Source: Malus domestica
Lineage: Eukaryota > Streptophyta > Magnoliopsida > Rosales > Rosaceae
Assembly (NCBI RefSeq): GCF_042453785.1
Contig: NC_091670.1
Location: forward strand, 40,683,501-40,747,500
Direction of reading: 5' to 3'
Length of the DNA: 64,000 nucleotides
Each line of letters starts with the position of its first letter. Within the stretch, counting starts at the first letter, position 1. The notes under the pieces were generated by a model. The model did not search any database and had not been told where the DNA came from. It saw only the letters and a list, made by a program, of their open reading frames with translations. Both the position numbers and the translations under genes were made by a program. Shown piece after piece: positions 22,441 to 36,250 of the stretch.

Positions 22441-22805
22441 AGACTAAATATGTAGACTAAATTTTATAAACTAAATGATGTGAAAGTTGATGATTGGATT
22501 ATTACTTAAGTGTTCATTAACGTGTTTATTTCTTATTGATGACATATCATTTGATCTACGAATTTAATCTACAAATTTAGTCTATTTAACATTACTCTTT
22601 CCCAAAGCGTCTGTCCTTAAAGTGATTTATAACGTCTGTCCTTAAATGATGTGGAAGTTGATGATTGAATTATTACTTAAGTGTTGATTAACGTGTTTTT
22701 TTTATTGGTGACATATCATTTGATTTGCAAATTTAATCTACAAATTTAATATATCTAACATTACTCTTTCCCGAAGCGTCTGACCTTAAAGTGATTTATA
22801 GAGTT
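22440..22805 (+). mobile_element. MITE-like repeat with an internal ~180-bp tandem duplication
   Basis: It begins 'aatgttaggaagactaaat'. The block 'aaatgatgtg-aagttgatgattg-attattacttaagtgtt' through 'aacattactctttccc-aagcgtctg' occurs twice in tandem (about 22473-22625 and 22645-22800). A related element in inverted orientation lies at about 25275-25440. Confidence 0.65.
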
Positions 22806-25270
22806 TTGGTGGGGAAAAATGTTAATAATTTGTAAGACATAAAGAGGGTTGTGTATTAGGAAATAAGGCAGTAGGGTACATGGACCTGGACAACTAGTAA
22901 TCCAACTTGATGATGAGGACATGTGGACCATCTAAGTTTCTTCTTGCTCTTGATTTTATGGAAATCATATTTTTGTCGATGAGATGAAATTCGATTTTGT
23001 AGTTTCAATCTTCCTTTCTTGATGCTTTATTTCGATATGGTGTAGTTAATTATGTAGAGTGTAATAAATTCCTGATATTTAGGTGTTGTAATCGTTGGTC
23101 CTTCATTTGTTTTTAGCGTGAAAGTGCTTTATCGTTAAGTTAATTGACAGCATTCAATTCATACAATTAAAATGTCGTATTTGAATTTTTTCTTGGCCAA
23201 TATCGCTTGCATTAGAATATATTTATATCAAATGCACGTAAGCGGAGCCATGAAGGTACCAGGATGGTCCCAGGCCCATCTTGAATATTTTTGCAAGTAG
23301 AAAATTTTAATATTATACTTATCAAAAGAGTGTTTCGTATTAAGACTTTTGAATCTCTTCTAGACTAAAACTCTCTACAACTGCATGCAAAGCTCACCAT
23401 GGTAATGTCTTTTTCCGTCGTAAATAATAAAAGCAAACAAAGATTGATGTGGACGAGCCCAGAGTGAAAACACACAAGTCGTAAGCCCAATGCCCAAAGT
23501 TGAAAATGGATGATTGAATCTAATGGCCCTTTTTCCGAGGAAGAATATATGGCGATTAAAGTAATATCTTGCTTTGGAGAAGACGACCCGAGTTTTATAT
23601 GAAAGAAATGTGGAAACGTAAGATGGTAGTCATGTTTAGGACTCGTTTGAGATTGTTTCGGTAATGATTAAAAATTCTTTTTAACTATTTAAATTGTATT
23701 GTTTAAAAAAAAAAAAAAACTATTTATGTTATAGTTTTTTATTACGTTTAAAACAATTTTGAAAGTACGTTTTGTAGTAGGAATGACTTCTACATCATTA
23801 TGTTACAATTTGTAATTACACTTAAATCCTACAAAAAATTCGTTGCGCATATGATAATTTTGACAATATATATTCATCGGAAACTAATATACAAAATATC
23901 TACTGACGCCGAATATTGTAATAATAGAATTCAGATTCTTTCAGGATCTCTGTGTCTGGAGTTGATGAATCAAAGAATCTGAACCACTCAATCTAAATCA
24001 TACGGGTCTCATTCGCCTATCCCATTGACCCACCTCACACAAAACCAAACCCTTGAACGACTCGGATCTTTTTCTCTCGCTATCTCTCGAATGACCTCGA
24101 ATTCTCTGATGCGTCGGCTCCAAACCGAGAGATGCAAAGAGGATCTGAATTCGTAATAACATTAAAGCTTAACTTGCTGGTCCTGCAAATTTTTGTGGGT
24201 AACAGATCGTCTAGTATCAGTCTAATGATGACGCATATGTGTATATGATGTCTTAATTATAACATACTTTGAGCAGAGACCCACCAATAACCCACATACC
24301 ATGTGAAAATGCGAGTATCAAGAAGAGGCCTAGGTCCTTTTCTGTCGACTAGTTGGTGCCTGATTATTCATCATATCATATCATATCATATATAATAAAA
24401 ATCTTCCTGACAATTATGATTTGTTTTTGGAGTCCTCTGGAATTAGCATTGTCTGCTCTATCTATGTCTTTCTATCTCTATATACAATTAAACATTATAA
24501 AAATTTGTGTTTAAATCATGTCTTAGTAATTCCCTTGACTTAATTAAATCATGGGGTTTCCATCCCTGCAACAAAATTATCCTACAATTGTTCTTGGAAA
24601 AGGGGAAGTAGGATTACTTATGTTATCCAGTTCTGATTCTAATCACGTTATTAACCTCAACTGATTTGGTCTTAATTATATGCTATCTTAATAGTAAGTC
24701 TACTTGCTACTTGCTACTTGCCTATGGTGTCTTCGAACAAAAAGGAAGTTAAAAAAAAAACAAATTAAGTGGCTATGGGTGCAACTAATTTTCATTTCTT
24801 GTGCTGGCTGTGTTGATAGGTCCATCTTGTAGTCAAATGGCATGGAGGAGACTGCATACTAGTTAGGGTCTGGACTTCAAATCTTCGATCAATAAATGTT
24901 CACAACTTCATCCATGCATGCATGCTTTCAACTTTCAAGGACTCCTTGTGTGGCATATTTTGTAATGACATTGTTAGTTTTCTGGTCATACCGTTACGTG
25001 ATTTTACTGTCTATAATTTATAAGATAAAAGACATAATTAATATAAAATAATTTTACGTTATATATGAGTGAATTAGTAATACATATAATGGTGTGGCAA
25101 TCACACTGAAAAAAATATTATCATGCATGACTCCATATGATTACAGGAATCAATATATAATCTGTCTATTTATATGATAATACACATAACGAGCATTGGA
25201 GCATAAATTAATGGCACCAATATGCACGTTCTTCTGTTTTATTATATGAACAAGTTGGTTACTTTACAAG
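22806..25270. other. Long AT-rich intergenic region
   Basis: No gene was found. It includes an A-run at 23706-23719, a short (atcat)n run near 24370-24388 and random short open frames. No RNA gene was recognised. Confidence 0.4.
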
Positions 25271-25274
25271 ATTA

Positions 25275-25440
25275 ATGCTAGTTAGACTAATTTTATAAAC
25301 CAAATTCGTAAATCATGTGATATATCATCAAATAGAAAATAAACACGTTAATCAATACTTTAGTAATAATGCAATCATTAACAACCACGTAATATGATTA
25401 ACAAAATATAATTTAACTAGATAGTCTCCCTAGTATTACC
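25275..25440 (-). mobile_element. MITE related to the 22440 repeat, inverted
   Basis: It contains 'taatgctagttagactaattttataaac' and ends 'gatagtctccctagtattac', near-complementary termini. The interior words match the inverse complement of the 22440-22805 element (acgttaatca, cacttaagtaat-like). Confidence 0.55.
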
Positions 25441-25453
25441 CTACAAACAAATC

Positions 25454-25526
<73 letters not shown>
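25454..25526. repeat. (TA)n/(TATG)n microsatellite
   Basis: Two perfect TA runs are separated by a short TATG tract. A separate (GA)n run lies at about 25692-25711. Confidence 0.95.
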
Positions 25527-25535
<9 letters not shown>

Positions 25536-26639
25536 CTGTGATAATTACTAGTAAATAAAATACAAAGGATACAGCTACTGGCATAGGATTGTAGTATGAA
25601 TCTTATATTATTTAAATCACAAATTGTATTTTAGTCACAGATAATTAGGATAATAATCAGTGTATCTAGCTGCAGTTTTTTAAGAAACTGATGAGAGAGA
25701 GAGAGAGAGAGGAATACGTATTGCTGTGTACACAATAATATTAATTCACATAAAAATTAAATGGCAACTTGTAAACCTTAGGCTTCACGTACGTACCCCT
25801 TCAGGTATTAAAAGATAAAAATCATATTTGATATATATGTGGCGAAAAGTTAATATGAATATGGTTGCCAGTCTCACAATATCATATATGGGTGTATTTT
25901 TGCTCATCGCTCTCAAGTGTGGTAATGCTCTCCTATTTATTTATTGATAGATGAATTTAAATTTTGAGATTTGTGTCTATTCAATATACAGATCTTGAAA
26001 TTTAAATATATATACAGTCGATGTACATATAATTAGGAAAAAAGTCTTCAAAATCAACAAGAAAAAAATTGTTAGTTGAGAACGAACGTTTAAGCTAACG
26101 TTTGTTTGTTTTTTTTTTAAGTTTTAATTAATATATATTAATTTAGGAGCATAGTCTTCAAAATCTTCAATAATTAAAATTGTTAATTTAATTATGAACA
26201 ATTTAAGCTAATATTGGTCAACGATTTTAGAACAAACCAGCTAGCTAGGTAGCTTGGCCATCTCATCTCCTTGTCATGCCCTCAAACTTTTCGTCCGTTG
26301 GGTCCATGTTCTACGTCCTAGGATCAGCCATACTTTCAGCTTACCAAGTTAAAACTGTATAACAAAATAAACTGAAACTAAATAAATAAATCTGTCGACG
26401 GTCCACGAAGTCTCAATATATCTCATGCTATGTTGGTTGACTTTAAATATAATTTGTTCCATGGTTTTTTTTTCGTCTGGTATTTCTGGAAGTTGACTTC
26501 AAAGCACTCCACTCCATATTTCTCTGCCTTATCTTGTTTATAAAAAGATAGGGAAAATTGCATGCACATTGGGAGAGAAGAAAAGAGATAAATGCAGGGA
26601 CAATTGGACGTGGGGAGTTTAGGCTTATCCAGGTCAGTA

Positions 26640-26945
26640 TGTTGACTTGTTATATGCACTATTGTAAGTTAAGGCTTGACAAACGAGTTGTGTTAGTTGT
26701 GGTTGTGTCGTTTTTGTATCACATTCATTATTTTAATAGATCGTGTCGTGTTAAACTCATTATCTTATATGATCCTTAACGAGTGACCCGATAATGATCT
26801 GCTTCGTTAAACAAGTGACCCGATAATGATCCGATTCATTAAACGAGTGACCCACTAACAACCCGACTCGTTAACACATCGACTCGAAACTTGTTATTTT
26901 TGTATCATTTCGAATCGAGTTAATGAGTCGTGAAAAAAATTTTCA
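26640..26945 (+). repeat. Degenerate repeat with AACGAGTGACCCGATAATGATC units
   Basis: The word 'aacgagtgacccgataatga' and variants recur at about 26778, 26811 and 26843, inside a block ending 'gaatcgagttaatgagtcgtg'. This looks like a decayed transposon end with direct subrepeats. It is noncoding. The surrounding 25530-26640 and 26946-27390 show no gene. Confidence 0.5.
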
Positions 26946-27394
26946 ATTCTACTATAAGTGCAAATGGAAATGTAAGCTAGCCTACAATGTATGAGATATA
27001 CTTAACAAATTAATTCTTATACCCAAATTGTCAAATGTTTTTTATATTTAATCTGTTAATATTCATCTTTATCCAAATTAAATAGTCAATCACCTTCGGT
27101 TGGAGAACATGAAGCAGATTCACCGAATCACTCATCAATTATAGTAACCGCATCTTATCCATACATTACTTCTTTTTATGGAACCATCGTATCCATACAT
27201 TACTTCTTTCTATCTAAATCCATATTATTTTTCTCAAGAATGTTATACGCATTTTGTTTTTGTTTTTGTTTTGCTTAATTTTTATTATTTATTTTGAATG
27301 AATTTGTAGTTTTATTTGATTGACCTAATGGGATCAAGATTTACAAAAGTAAATAATTAACAAAATCTTAACTTATATGAGATGGAAGAAATAA

Positions 27395-28282
27395 GGCCAT
27401 CTCCGACCGAATGAGGGTCAAAGGGTTCCCTTTAGCTTTATAGTCATGCAAGAAATTATATTTTAATGAACAATGCTAGGCCATATTTTATACTATCTCC
27501 AACCGAAGGGACCATAGGCCAAATATAGCCATTTGACAAAAAATCATCTCCAACTGAGAGGGTCGAATGGTCATAGGCCAAACATAATTTATTATTTGAA
27601 TTAAATTAATATGGTTAATTTAATTAAACTACCATATTAAAATAAGGTTTTTGGACATATCTTGAGTGACACTTGTCGCCAAATGAATAAGCCTCTGGAT
27701 TTCTTATCTTTATATAATCTCAATAATTTTTTGGATAGGATTTCAAGTAACGCATGTCGCTAAAGTGAGTAACTCTCCAGATTTCTTATCTTTATGTAAT
27801 CTTAATAATTTTTCGAATTGGATTTCGAATGCCACGTGTCAAGATGTAATTGGTTGTGCAAATTTTAGATAGGATTCTTATCTATGTGACACTTCTTATC
27901 TTTAGCTTTCAATGTTGTAGGAATGGTGTAGGTATTTACAGGGAAAAAAAGGAATTTTTTTTTTTTAAATTCGTGCAAAAAAAATTTCAAATTTCAACGG
28001 TAACCTGACATTAGCTACCCGTTGCTAGTTGGCGTCATGCTGACGCCAGGTGGCCATTGGCATTCAAATGAGCTAAGCTAGAGGGCTGGCAAAATGCCAA
28101 GCTTGACATTCTGGCGCTGGAGGGCTGGTTGGAAATGGCCAGCCCGCTGGCCTGATTTAGGGGTTTAGGCCCAGTGGGGCTCACAAGCCCTTTGGCCTAG
28201 CCCTCGGTTGGAGATGATTTTTGTGTCATTCCAAGCTATTTTTAGCCCTATAACCCTTTGGCCGGGTCGGTTGAAGATGGCC
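27395..28282. mobile_element. PIF/Harbinger-like non-autonomous element
   Basis: The termini GGCCATCTCCGACCGA and its inverse complement (GGCCATCTTCAACCGA read from the right end) are flanked by TAA on both sides (27392-27394 and 28283-28285). It is 888 bp long with internal subterminal repeats ('cca.aggccaaa.ata'), two copies of 'tttcttatctttat.taatct.aataatttt', and no transposase. Confidence 0.8.
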
Positions 28283-29700
28283 TAAGGGTTAGAGTGTGTA
28301 AATAACGACTACAAATTTGCCGATAATCTTTTTAGTTAAATAGGACAACGACATTGTTTTGGACGTATATGACACTATCTTGGACATATACATTAGACCA
28401 GCAACAAAAATTAAGCATCATATTCTATGCTAAAATACCTTTGTTATCAAATTATATATTCTGATCATGCTAAAACATTTGGTAAAAGAAAAGGGAAGAG
28501 AGCTTTACCGAAAAAAGAAAAAGAAAAAAAGAAAAGGGTAGAGAGAATAAAGATTAGAAAATTGCTTAAAATGAAAGAGACATTTAGACAAAGTAACAAT
28601 CTAGTGGGGCCCTAATGCCGGCCGTTGATATGGGAGATTTTTTAACGAATCTGAAACACGGGACGTAACACAAGGGGCCATATGCTATTCTACAAGTGCA
28701 GATATATATATTTTTTTTGTTTAAGTATAATTCCACTCGTATAATGATATATGATATGTATACTTGTTTTTCGGGTTCTAAAAAATATATGAAATCTAAT
28801 TAATTAAATAATTTATGATTAATCTACTTATTCTGTGGAGGTGAGTCATAAGCTAATGATATGATTATGTGAAGCTGTTTCTTAATCTCACATAAAAGTT
28901 ATAAACCCTAATTCTCTCTCATTGTCTTTGTTAAAAGTGACCACAATATATACAGAGAGCGAGCAGTTCGTCGGCTCTACTCGTACCAAACGGCAAACGA
29001 TCACTGTGTAACATTTCTTGCACGTGTGAACAGAGTCATGACCCGTGGCACGTGTGAATCATCACAGCTTTGAGAAGCTTCTGCTTAATTTGGAGAGAGC
29101 AGAATGCAGCGAAGGTGATGGGGAGATGACCAGACGGCCAAACTTCCAAGTTTTCAACTGCGGTGGGTTCCCGTCGGTTGCTTGACGTTGTTTTTGTACT
29201 GGTCAAAGTCAAGCCTGCCTTATTTGAAAAATGAAACCCTAAAAGTGTTTTTCTTCTTAATTTTCTTTTTTTCGTGTGAGTTGGAAACTTCAGAACGGCA
29301 CAAAAACTAAGCACAAGTGGTACACTTGCAAGTTCACCTCTTGGTGTATATATCCTCTTGTGTTTGAGTTTGTTGTACTCATTAGGTGCGTTGGAGATAC
29401 AAACAGCTACATTTCCGATTATAAGGCATATCTTGTCATTGTTTAATTCCTTCTAGGTAATAGGTATTAGGACGTATATGTAGTGGGGGAAGATATTAAT
29501 AAACTGGAGGATGCCTTGGCGGCCCCTCTTGTGTGTAAGTAGTGGAGAAAATATTCATAAACTTGAGGATGATTTGGCAGCCCCTCTTATCTCGTAACTG
29601 TTTTAGAACAGATAGAGTATAACCATAAAACTAAGATCAAATCTTGGACTTTAAGCTTCCCCCACCAGCCCCCAAAAAAATTGATAAAATCTCTCTCTGC
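28283..29700. other. Intergenic, no supported gene
   Basis: Short frames are random. A small direct duplication, 'gtagtgg.g.aagatatt.ataaact.gaggatg', occurs at about 29481 and 29541. Confidence 0.4.
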
Positions 29701-29714
29701 CTCAAAGTTTGAAA

Positions 29715-30015
29715 ATTGAAGCAATGGTCTCTGAATTTTGGCTCAATTGAAATTTTGGTGCATGAACTAAAAATTCGTGAGTATTGGTCCCTTAACTTGT
29801 TATATTGTGGAGAAATGATCATTTTATTGACTAACTCTGTTAGAATTGCTATCCAAAATCAAGGGTTTAAAGGGGCAAAAAATAGATAGAAGTTCTAACG
29901 GAGTTAACTGCAATAACCATTGCTCCACATTATAACAAATTCATAGATAAATACTAACGAATTTTTAGTTCAGGAACCAAAGCTTCATTTCAGCTAAAGT
30001 TAAGGAAATTGCTCT
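29715..30015. mobile_element. Foldback element with ~130-bp arms
   Basis: The left arm ('agcaatggtctctgaattttggctcaattgaa ... aactaaaaattcgtgagtattggtccc') is roughly complementary to the right arm ('tactaacgaatttttagttcaggaaccaaagc ... agctaaagttaaggaaattgctctaac'), meeting near 29850-29900. It is noncoding. Confidence 0.7.
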
Positions 30016-32180
30016 AACTATCTCTTTTTCATCACTAACGTGGTGGTTTGGTTAAATCAAGTTAGGGTTTATAGGTCTGTCCATGATGTGTTTCGACTTT
30101 GGACCGAACAAATCTTACCGAAAAAAAAAAATTATATGAACTGAAAGCATCTCACTCAAAGAGATTAGGGCCCAGCGAATGAGTAAAAGAGATTATTCAA
30201 TTTTCTTTTCCCTTTTATTTTTAGTCCCTTTTGCTTTATTTGAATTCCTTGCAAATTGCAATTGCAGCATCAAGGACTTTTAAAATTTTAATTTTACAAA
30301 TTGCCTACTTAAATTGAGTGAATTATATCAAATTGCATTTCACTGAAATCTCGTGTTTAATACTAGAAGATAATACGAGGTCATCTCATTAACCTAGAAT
30401 GTACTAGCAAAGCTAGCTAGTACATTCTTAACCTAGAATTAGTTTCTACAGTTGTTGGAAAACACGTATCAAAACACATTGAATCCATTACGGAAGTTTT
30501 GGTCTTAATTAAACTAAGTTAATTCTTTGGATATCTTAAAACTCTCACCTATCTCACTTCCTCATCGAGCATAATTAAACGAGTGTTTCAAATTTGACCT
30601 TATACTTGTCATTTACTATTGAATCTATTTGCGTTCGTTACTATATCAGTATCTCAAACTAATTATATTCGCTAACATTCGCATCTGACATAATTAGATT
30701 AGAATATTATCACCATTCGTCGTTGACATCGCGTTGCATGAAATTACGATCTTAACCACCAAAAAGAGTTATTGAAGACGGCAGGCTTGGTTAGCTTATT
30801 AAGAAGTTCAAAGTAACAATTCACCAAAAGCGATAAGTTCAGAGTCTTCGGAATACGATTTGCATGAAAAAGAAACGTGAGTCCACAGCAGTTTTCAGAC
30901 TTCGATGTAGGTTCCGGGACTTGAGGAACAGACAACCGACCACACACTCTTTCGTCCTTGCCTGCCGTAACGTAAACTGACCTAACGTCGTCATCAATCT
31001 TAGACTAAATCCCAAATATAACCCATCCATATACTACGCCCCTGTATTTGGAAGTCGTATTATTCTCGTGTATTTGTCCTTGGCATCACAGTCGACGGCC
31101 GGGACTGCTTTTTCTGGTTTTCTGTAATTGTAAAGGCCTTGTAAGTCACGTATTTTCTAACTTTAATACAATCCCATGGTTAATGAGTATACCGTCGACG
31201 ACGTACCATACAGATGCCACTAACGTACTAATTAATCCAATCCAATCCAATCCGAAGTTTGTACCAAGTATCCAAACATTATCCACAATAAGCCAACCGC
31301 GCAAATTGTGGTTGTAGGAAGAAAAAGAAACAAGGGAAAGAAAGAAAAGTTGTGACAGCTCAACAAAAATTAACATCTTAATCCAATATTTTTGCTGAGT
31401 AATACCTGACGTGTAAATTGACGAAATTGTAACGGTATCACCGACCCTTATCCGCAAAGCAATTACTATTTTCTGGTTAAGTAAAGTTTGCTGCCAAACA
31501 AGGTAAAAAATCAGTAAATGGTGAAGTCTCATGTTTGGATGCCCTTGCCTGTGCTTAGGGAAAACTTGGGCAAATTATTAAACTTGATTGTGATTTGTGA
31601 GCCCCTAAATCTTTTTATCTGTTTCAATATACCCTTATCAGTAAAACTTTCACAATTTATGTTAGTTTTCCCTCTTGGATAGACGAAAACAAACGTTAAA
31701 TCTGACAAAAACAGTTAGACATATTTGGTCTAGAGCAATTGATAGGTTTCAAAAGTTTACAAGCACCACGAAGTGATCCAGTGGTTGTGGACGAATTTCA
31801 GACTCGTATTTCACATGACACATCCTCACTTGGATTCCTGGCTTTGATGAATCACACGATGGTGGTCAAGGAATGCTGAAATGGCTCAATGAGTCTTCTT
31901 GACCTCCGAAAGATTAAAATGCCGAGACAAAGTCACTAGCTTATTTTTTTTTAAGAAACAAATCCGTTTCAATATGAACCTTACATTTATGGTAGCATGC
32001 TTAACTTGTTTACATGTTACTCCAAATACTATCCAATCTTATCTACAAAAAATTAATTAAGTAGCGTGTATGAAAATTATATTTGATTGCCAATTGAAAA
32101 AAACAAAGATACTATTTTTGTTTATTATTTTGACAGCTCAGTACTTCTCTGTAAATTAAGATATTGAATAACACTTTTCT
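30016..32180. other. Intergenic upstream of the sugar transporter
   Basis: No gene was recognised. There is a duplicated word 'ctagtacattcttaacctagaat' near 30395-30440 and a run 'aatccaatccaatccaatcc' at about 31233-31254. Confidence 0.4.
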
Positions 32181-32182
32181 CT

Positions 32183-32190
32183 ATATATAC
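32183..32190 (+). promoter_or_regulatory. TATA box and CT-rich leader of the STP gene
   Basis: TATATATAC lies about 150 bp upstream of the start codon. It is followed by CT-rich sequence (32245-32290) ending in 'ccccaacaATG', a good plant start context. Confidence 0.6.
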
Positions 32191-32331
32191 ACCTGCTCCT
32201 GCTTGCCCAAAAGTTCTCATCTTGTTCCTCTTTGGCCTATTTCCTCACTCTCACTCTCTCTCTAAAACCCTTTTGCCTACTCTCTCTCTGATCAAACCTC
32301 TTAGCATTTGAACCTCCCAGAAACCCCAACA

Positions 32332-35043
32332 ATGCCTGCTGTTGGTATCGCCACCGGCGGGAACGGCAAGGCCTATGCCGGAAATCTCACTCCTTACGTT
32401 CTTGTCACATGTATCGTTGCAGCCATGGGTGGTCTGATTTTCGGCTACGATATCGGAATTTCTGGTACTTAAAACTTCCCGATCACAATTTTAGTTACAG
32501 TTTCCGAAAGTTTCTTCTTTTTTTAAATGATGTTTATGTAATTTTCATTTATGATCAGGTGGTGTAACGTCCATGGATTCGTTCCTGAAGAAGTTCTTTC
32601 TGTCTGTGTACCACAAGAAGGAGAAAGACAAGACGAACAACCAGTACTGTCAGTATGATAGTCAAACGTTGACCATGTTCACATCGTCGCTGTACTTGGC
32701 TGCCCTCATATCCTCGATCGTGGCCGCCACCGTGACGAGAAAATTCGGCCGGAAACTGTCCATGTTGTTCGGCGGTCTGCTGTTTTGCTCCGGTGCTATC
32801 ATCAATGCCGCTGCCAAAGCTGTCTGGATGTTGATTCTCGGCCGTATGTTGCTCGGTTTCGGCATCGGATTCTCCAATCAGGTAGACTACTGCTTCATAG
32901 TTTTGATTCGGGGTGGGCGGAAATCATTTTCCCTTTTTAATAATCGAGTCGAGAGATTTTGATATTTTACATGGTGTTTGATTTTTGTTTATTGCATGTT
33001 GTCCGTTAAGAACAAGGAACGTGCTGTCTGAAAACAAACAAAAACAAATGCCTAATGAGATTCTATTCTTCTTTTTGTTTCCAACAGTGATTTCCGCACT
33101 TCTTTTATTTATTTAAAAGATGTAAATAAGAAAACGGAAATCACAGTGTTTTGCTTATGATTAGAATTAGATCTTATTTTCCTTCAGATCTGAATTGAAA
33201 TTACTTGGAATATGAAAAAATGGGGTTTCTAATATAGAACTGTTTCTGAATCAAAATTGGTTTCTAATACACTGTTTGGTTGCTGAGAAAATGTAGGGGA
33301 GAAAGTTTGCTAATTGTTTTTCCGTTTTCTTAGCCTAGCCATCAAACAAGGGGTGTGTCATGTGCGAAGAATTTGAATAGAAAATTTAAAAAATTGCAAT
33401 CAGATAGCGGTTTTTGACTAAATTTAATACAAATTGTCATTTTCTCGGCTTCCTAATATAAAAAGAATTCATAAAGATATTTACTTCCAAAGTTCCAAGC
33501 AACATGACAACTTGTCAAACCCATGTGTGGCCCTAGACCATGACCGTTTTGTTCACTTTAATCAAAATGGTTGCGAAAATTGATTACCACTATTCAAATG
33601 CAAATCTTGCAGACGGGTATTAGGTCAATTAACCAGATTAATCAAATTTTCTTTTATGTACTCGAGTTCGAATCACTCTCCTTGTAAATTAGACTAATTA
33701 GTTTTTATGTTTCTTTTGTTTACCCTTTCTTTTGTGATTACAGTCAGTGCCACTCTACCTCTCTGAGATGGCACCCTACAAATTCAGGGGAGCTCTCAAC
33801 ATTGGCTTCCAGCTATCAATCACAATTGGTATCCTTGTGGCCAATGTGCTGAACTACTTCTTTGCCAAGATCAAGGGTGGCTGGGGATGGAGATTGAGCT
33901 TGGGCGGCGCGATGGTGCCCGCCCTTATCATCACAATCGGCTCACTTGTCCTGCCAGACACTCCCAACTCCATGATTGAGCGCGGCCAGCACGACGAAGC
34001 CAAGGCCAAGCTTCAGCGCATTCGCGGCGTTGATGATGTTAGCGAGGAATTCAGTGACCTAGTTGCCGCCAGTGATGCCGCGAACCAAATTGAGGACCCG
34101 TGGAGAAACTTGTTGAGGAGGAAGTACAGACCTCACCTCTGCATGGCAATACTCATTCCTTTCTTTCAGCAGCTCACCGGCATTAATGTGATCATGTTCT
34201 ACGCGCCGGTTTTGTTCAACACGATCGGGTTTGGATCTGATGCCTCGCTCATGTCAGCTGTGATCACCGGCAGTGTTAATGTTCTTGCAACTATGGTCTC
34301 AATCTACGGTGTTGACAAGTGGGGAAGAAGGTTCCTTTTCCTTGAGGGTGGAGCTCAAATGTTAATTTGCCAGGTAAAGAACCAACTGACAATATATGTC
34401 ATCGACTAATATATATCGATATCATTGTTGTCAACAAAATATATTGACATGTTACTGCTACGTTTTTTATAAAATTGATACAATATAAGTCCCTTATGGA
34501 CGTCCTGCGCAGAGAATTTTTTGATGATTTAGTCAATTGAGTTTCATTGTGTGTTTGTTTTAATTTCAGGCAGTTGTGGCAACATGCATTGGTGCAAAGT
34601 TTGGAGTAAATGGGACCCCTGGAGAATTGCCAAAGTGGTATGCAATTGTGGTGGTGTTGTTCATCTGCACATATGTTGCAGGATTCGCATGGTCATGGGG
34701 TCCCCTCGGATGGCTAGTCCCGAGTGAAATCTTCCCGTTGGAAATCCGATCAGCCGCACAGAGCGTCAACGTTTCAGTCAACATGATCTTCACCTTCATT
34801 GTGGCTCAAATCTTCCTGACAATGCTCTGCCACTTGAAGTTTGGGCTCTTCATTTTCTTTGCGTTCTTTGTGTTTGTGATGTCAATCTTCGTTTACTACT
34901 TCTTGCCTGAGACGAAGGGGATTCCGATCGAAGAAATGGGCCAAGTGTGGAGGTCACATTGGTACTGGAAGAGATTCGTGAGTGCTGAAGAGGGAGGAGG
35001 TTATGAGATGCAGAAGGCAGCTCAAACTGTCAAAAATGTGTAA
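32332..35043 (+). CDS. STP1: Hexose/H+ symporter, STP1-like
   Basis: This is a plasma-membrane monosaccharide/proton symporter of the major facilitator superfamily that imports glucose and related hexoses. Four exons keep frame: 32332-32464, 32559-32881, 33744-34373 and 34570-35043, giving 519 aa, typical of STP proteins. Family marks in order are the N-terminal [17 protein letters not shown], the first TM with [14 protein letters not shown], a long extracellular loop with conserved Cys (NQYCQYDS), RKFGRK between TM2 and TM3, [36 protein letters not shown] at the end of the first half, [40 protein letters not shown] and [11 protein letters not shown]. Twelve hydrophobic segments are expected. 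It resembles STP1 more than other STPs along its full length, but a paralog of the same subgroup cannot be excluded. Confidence 0.94.
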
Positions 35044-36100
35044 TTCGGGTGATGGGCAAATATACGCCTCATTAACTTTTATTTTTATTTTTGTAGCAGT
35101 GAATATTATTGTTCCCATCGGCAAGGGTGATATAAAATTATTGTGCATTTATGTCCAATTTAGTTTTGCTATAAGGTTTTTTTACTGATATTTTACTCTA
35201 ATTTAGAGTATGAAAAATAATATTCGAATTTAAATATAGAAAACAAACACATTGCTATAACTAACGTAGTCCGCTTGTGTTTGCATCTTATTGGGTGGTG
35301 ATTTCTGCACTATAAGCCAACGGCCAATGCCAAGCTGAAGGATTCGGATATTCGGACCATTCATTTTAAATCTCTAGTTATCATTAGTTTATTCCACTAG
35401 CTCACCTACACAACCAAACGTCTGAATCTCTCTTTCTTTTTCTTCAATGGTCTGGATCTTTGGGTCCTTAAAATCTAGACGCAGAGATCCAAAGAGGATG
35501 TAGACTAAAAGAAAACAGCAATTCATACTTGAATAAATAATAACAAAAGGAGGCAAAAATAATGACTTGCAAAAGGCAACCACATAATTAAAAAAGAGAA
35601 AAGGAATTCAATTTGTGAGGGAAGGAGTATCCATGAAGTCAGGAGCAGAAAGTTGAAATTCAATTTCTTGATGAGCACCAATTATTGGTGGATCCACTTA
35701 ATCAAAAGAGATTCGTATTTGGGTCTTACAAGGGCAAGAGACATCTTGATTAGGACCATCTATTTTCCATTTTATTTTTGGATTGGTAATTAGGACCATG
35801 TTGAGTGAGATTTTATTTCCTTAGCATTATTTTTCGTTTGAAAATTTGGTATCTTTAGTATTATTTGTACTTTATTTATATATTGGTCAGGATCTAAGCT
35901 AGCTTATACAATGAATTAATCGTAATCAAGTATTGAACTAGTTGCTTATAAACTTTACATAGGATTTCGCACTTACAAGTCAAAACTTAAAGTTGTAAAA
36001 ATTCAAGTAATAAGGAGTTTTGTCCGTTTAATATAGTAGTTGCACATAGTACTCTATCTAAATTAATGAAAACATACAAGTGTTAGATATAAATTCGAAT
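35044..36100. other. 3' flank of STP and intergenic spacer
   Basis: No further gene was supported. The sequence is AT-rich with short random frames. Confidence 0.4.
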
Positions 36101-36101
36101 T

Positions 36102-36250
36102 GGGGTGTGATATCCACACACCCCTTTTTACTTCTCTCACACCCTTTTAATTTTCGGCCGTCGGATCAGATGAATTAAAGAAGATCAAAGGACAAAAATT
36201 AACAAAGGGTGTGGGAGAAATAAAAAAAGGTATATGGACATCACACATCA
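36102..36250. mobile_element. 149-bp hAT-type MITE, copy A
   Basis: The left end GGGGTGTGATATCCACACAC has a complementary right end (gtatatggacatcacacatca). An exact 8-bp target duplication TTCGAATT flanks both sides (36094-36101 and 36251-36258). The centre carries the shared family word 'cggatcagatgaattaaagaagat'. Confidence 0.85.

Noticed and set aside
28427-28615. Lys-rich ORF (KKEKEKKKR)
   Set aside because: It comes from an A/G-rich low-complexity tract, with no family match or leader signals.
33660-33690. Motif gagttcgaatcactctcc considered as a tRNA B box
   Set aside because: There is no matching A box or cloverleaf around it. It lies in the STP intron and is probably a chance or decayed SINE fragment.
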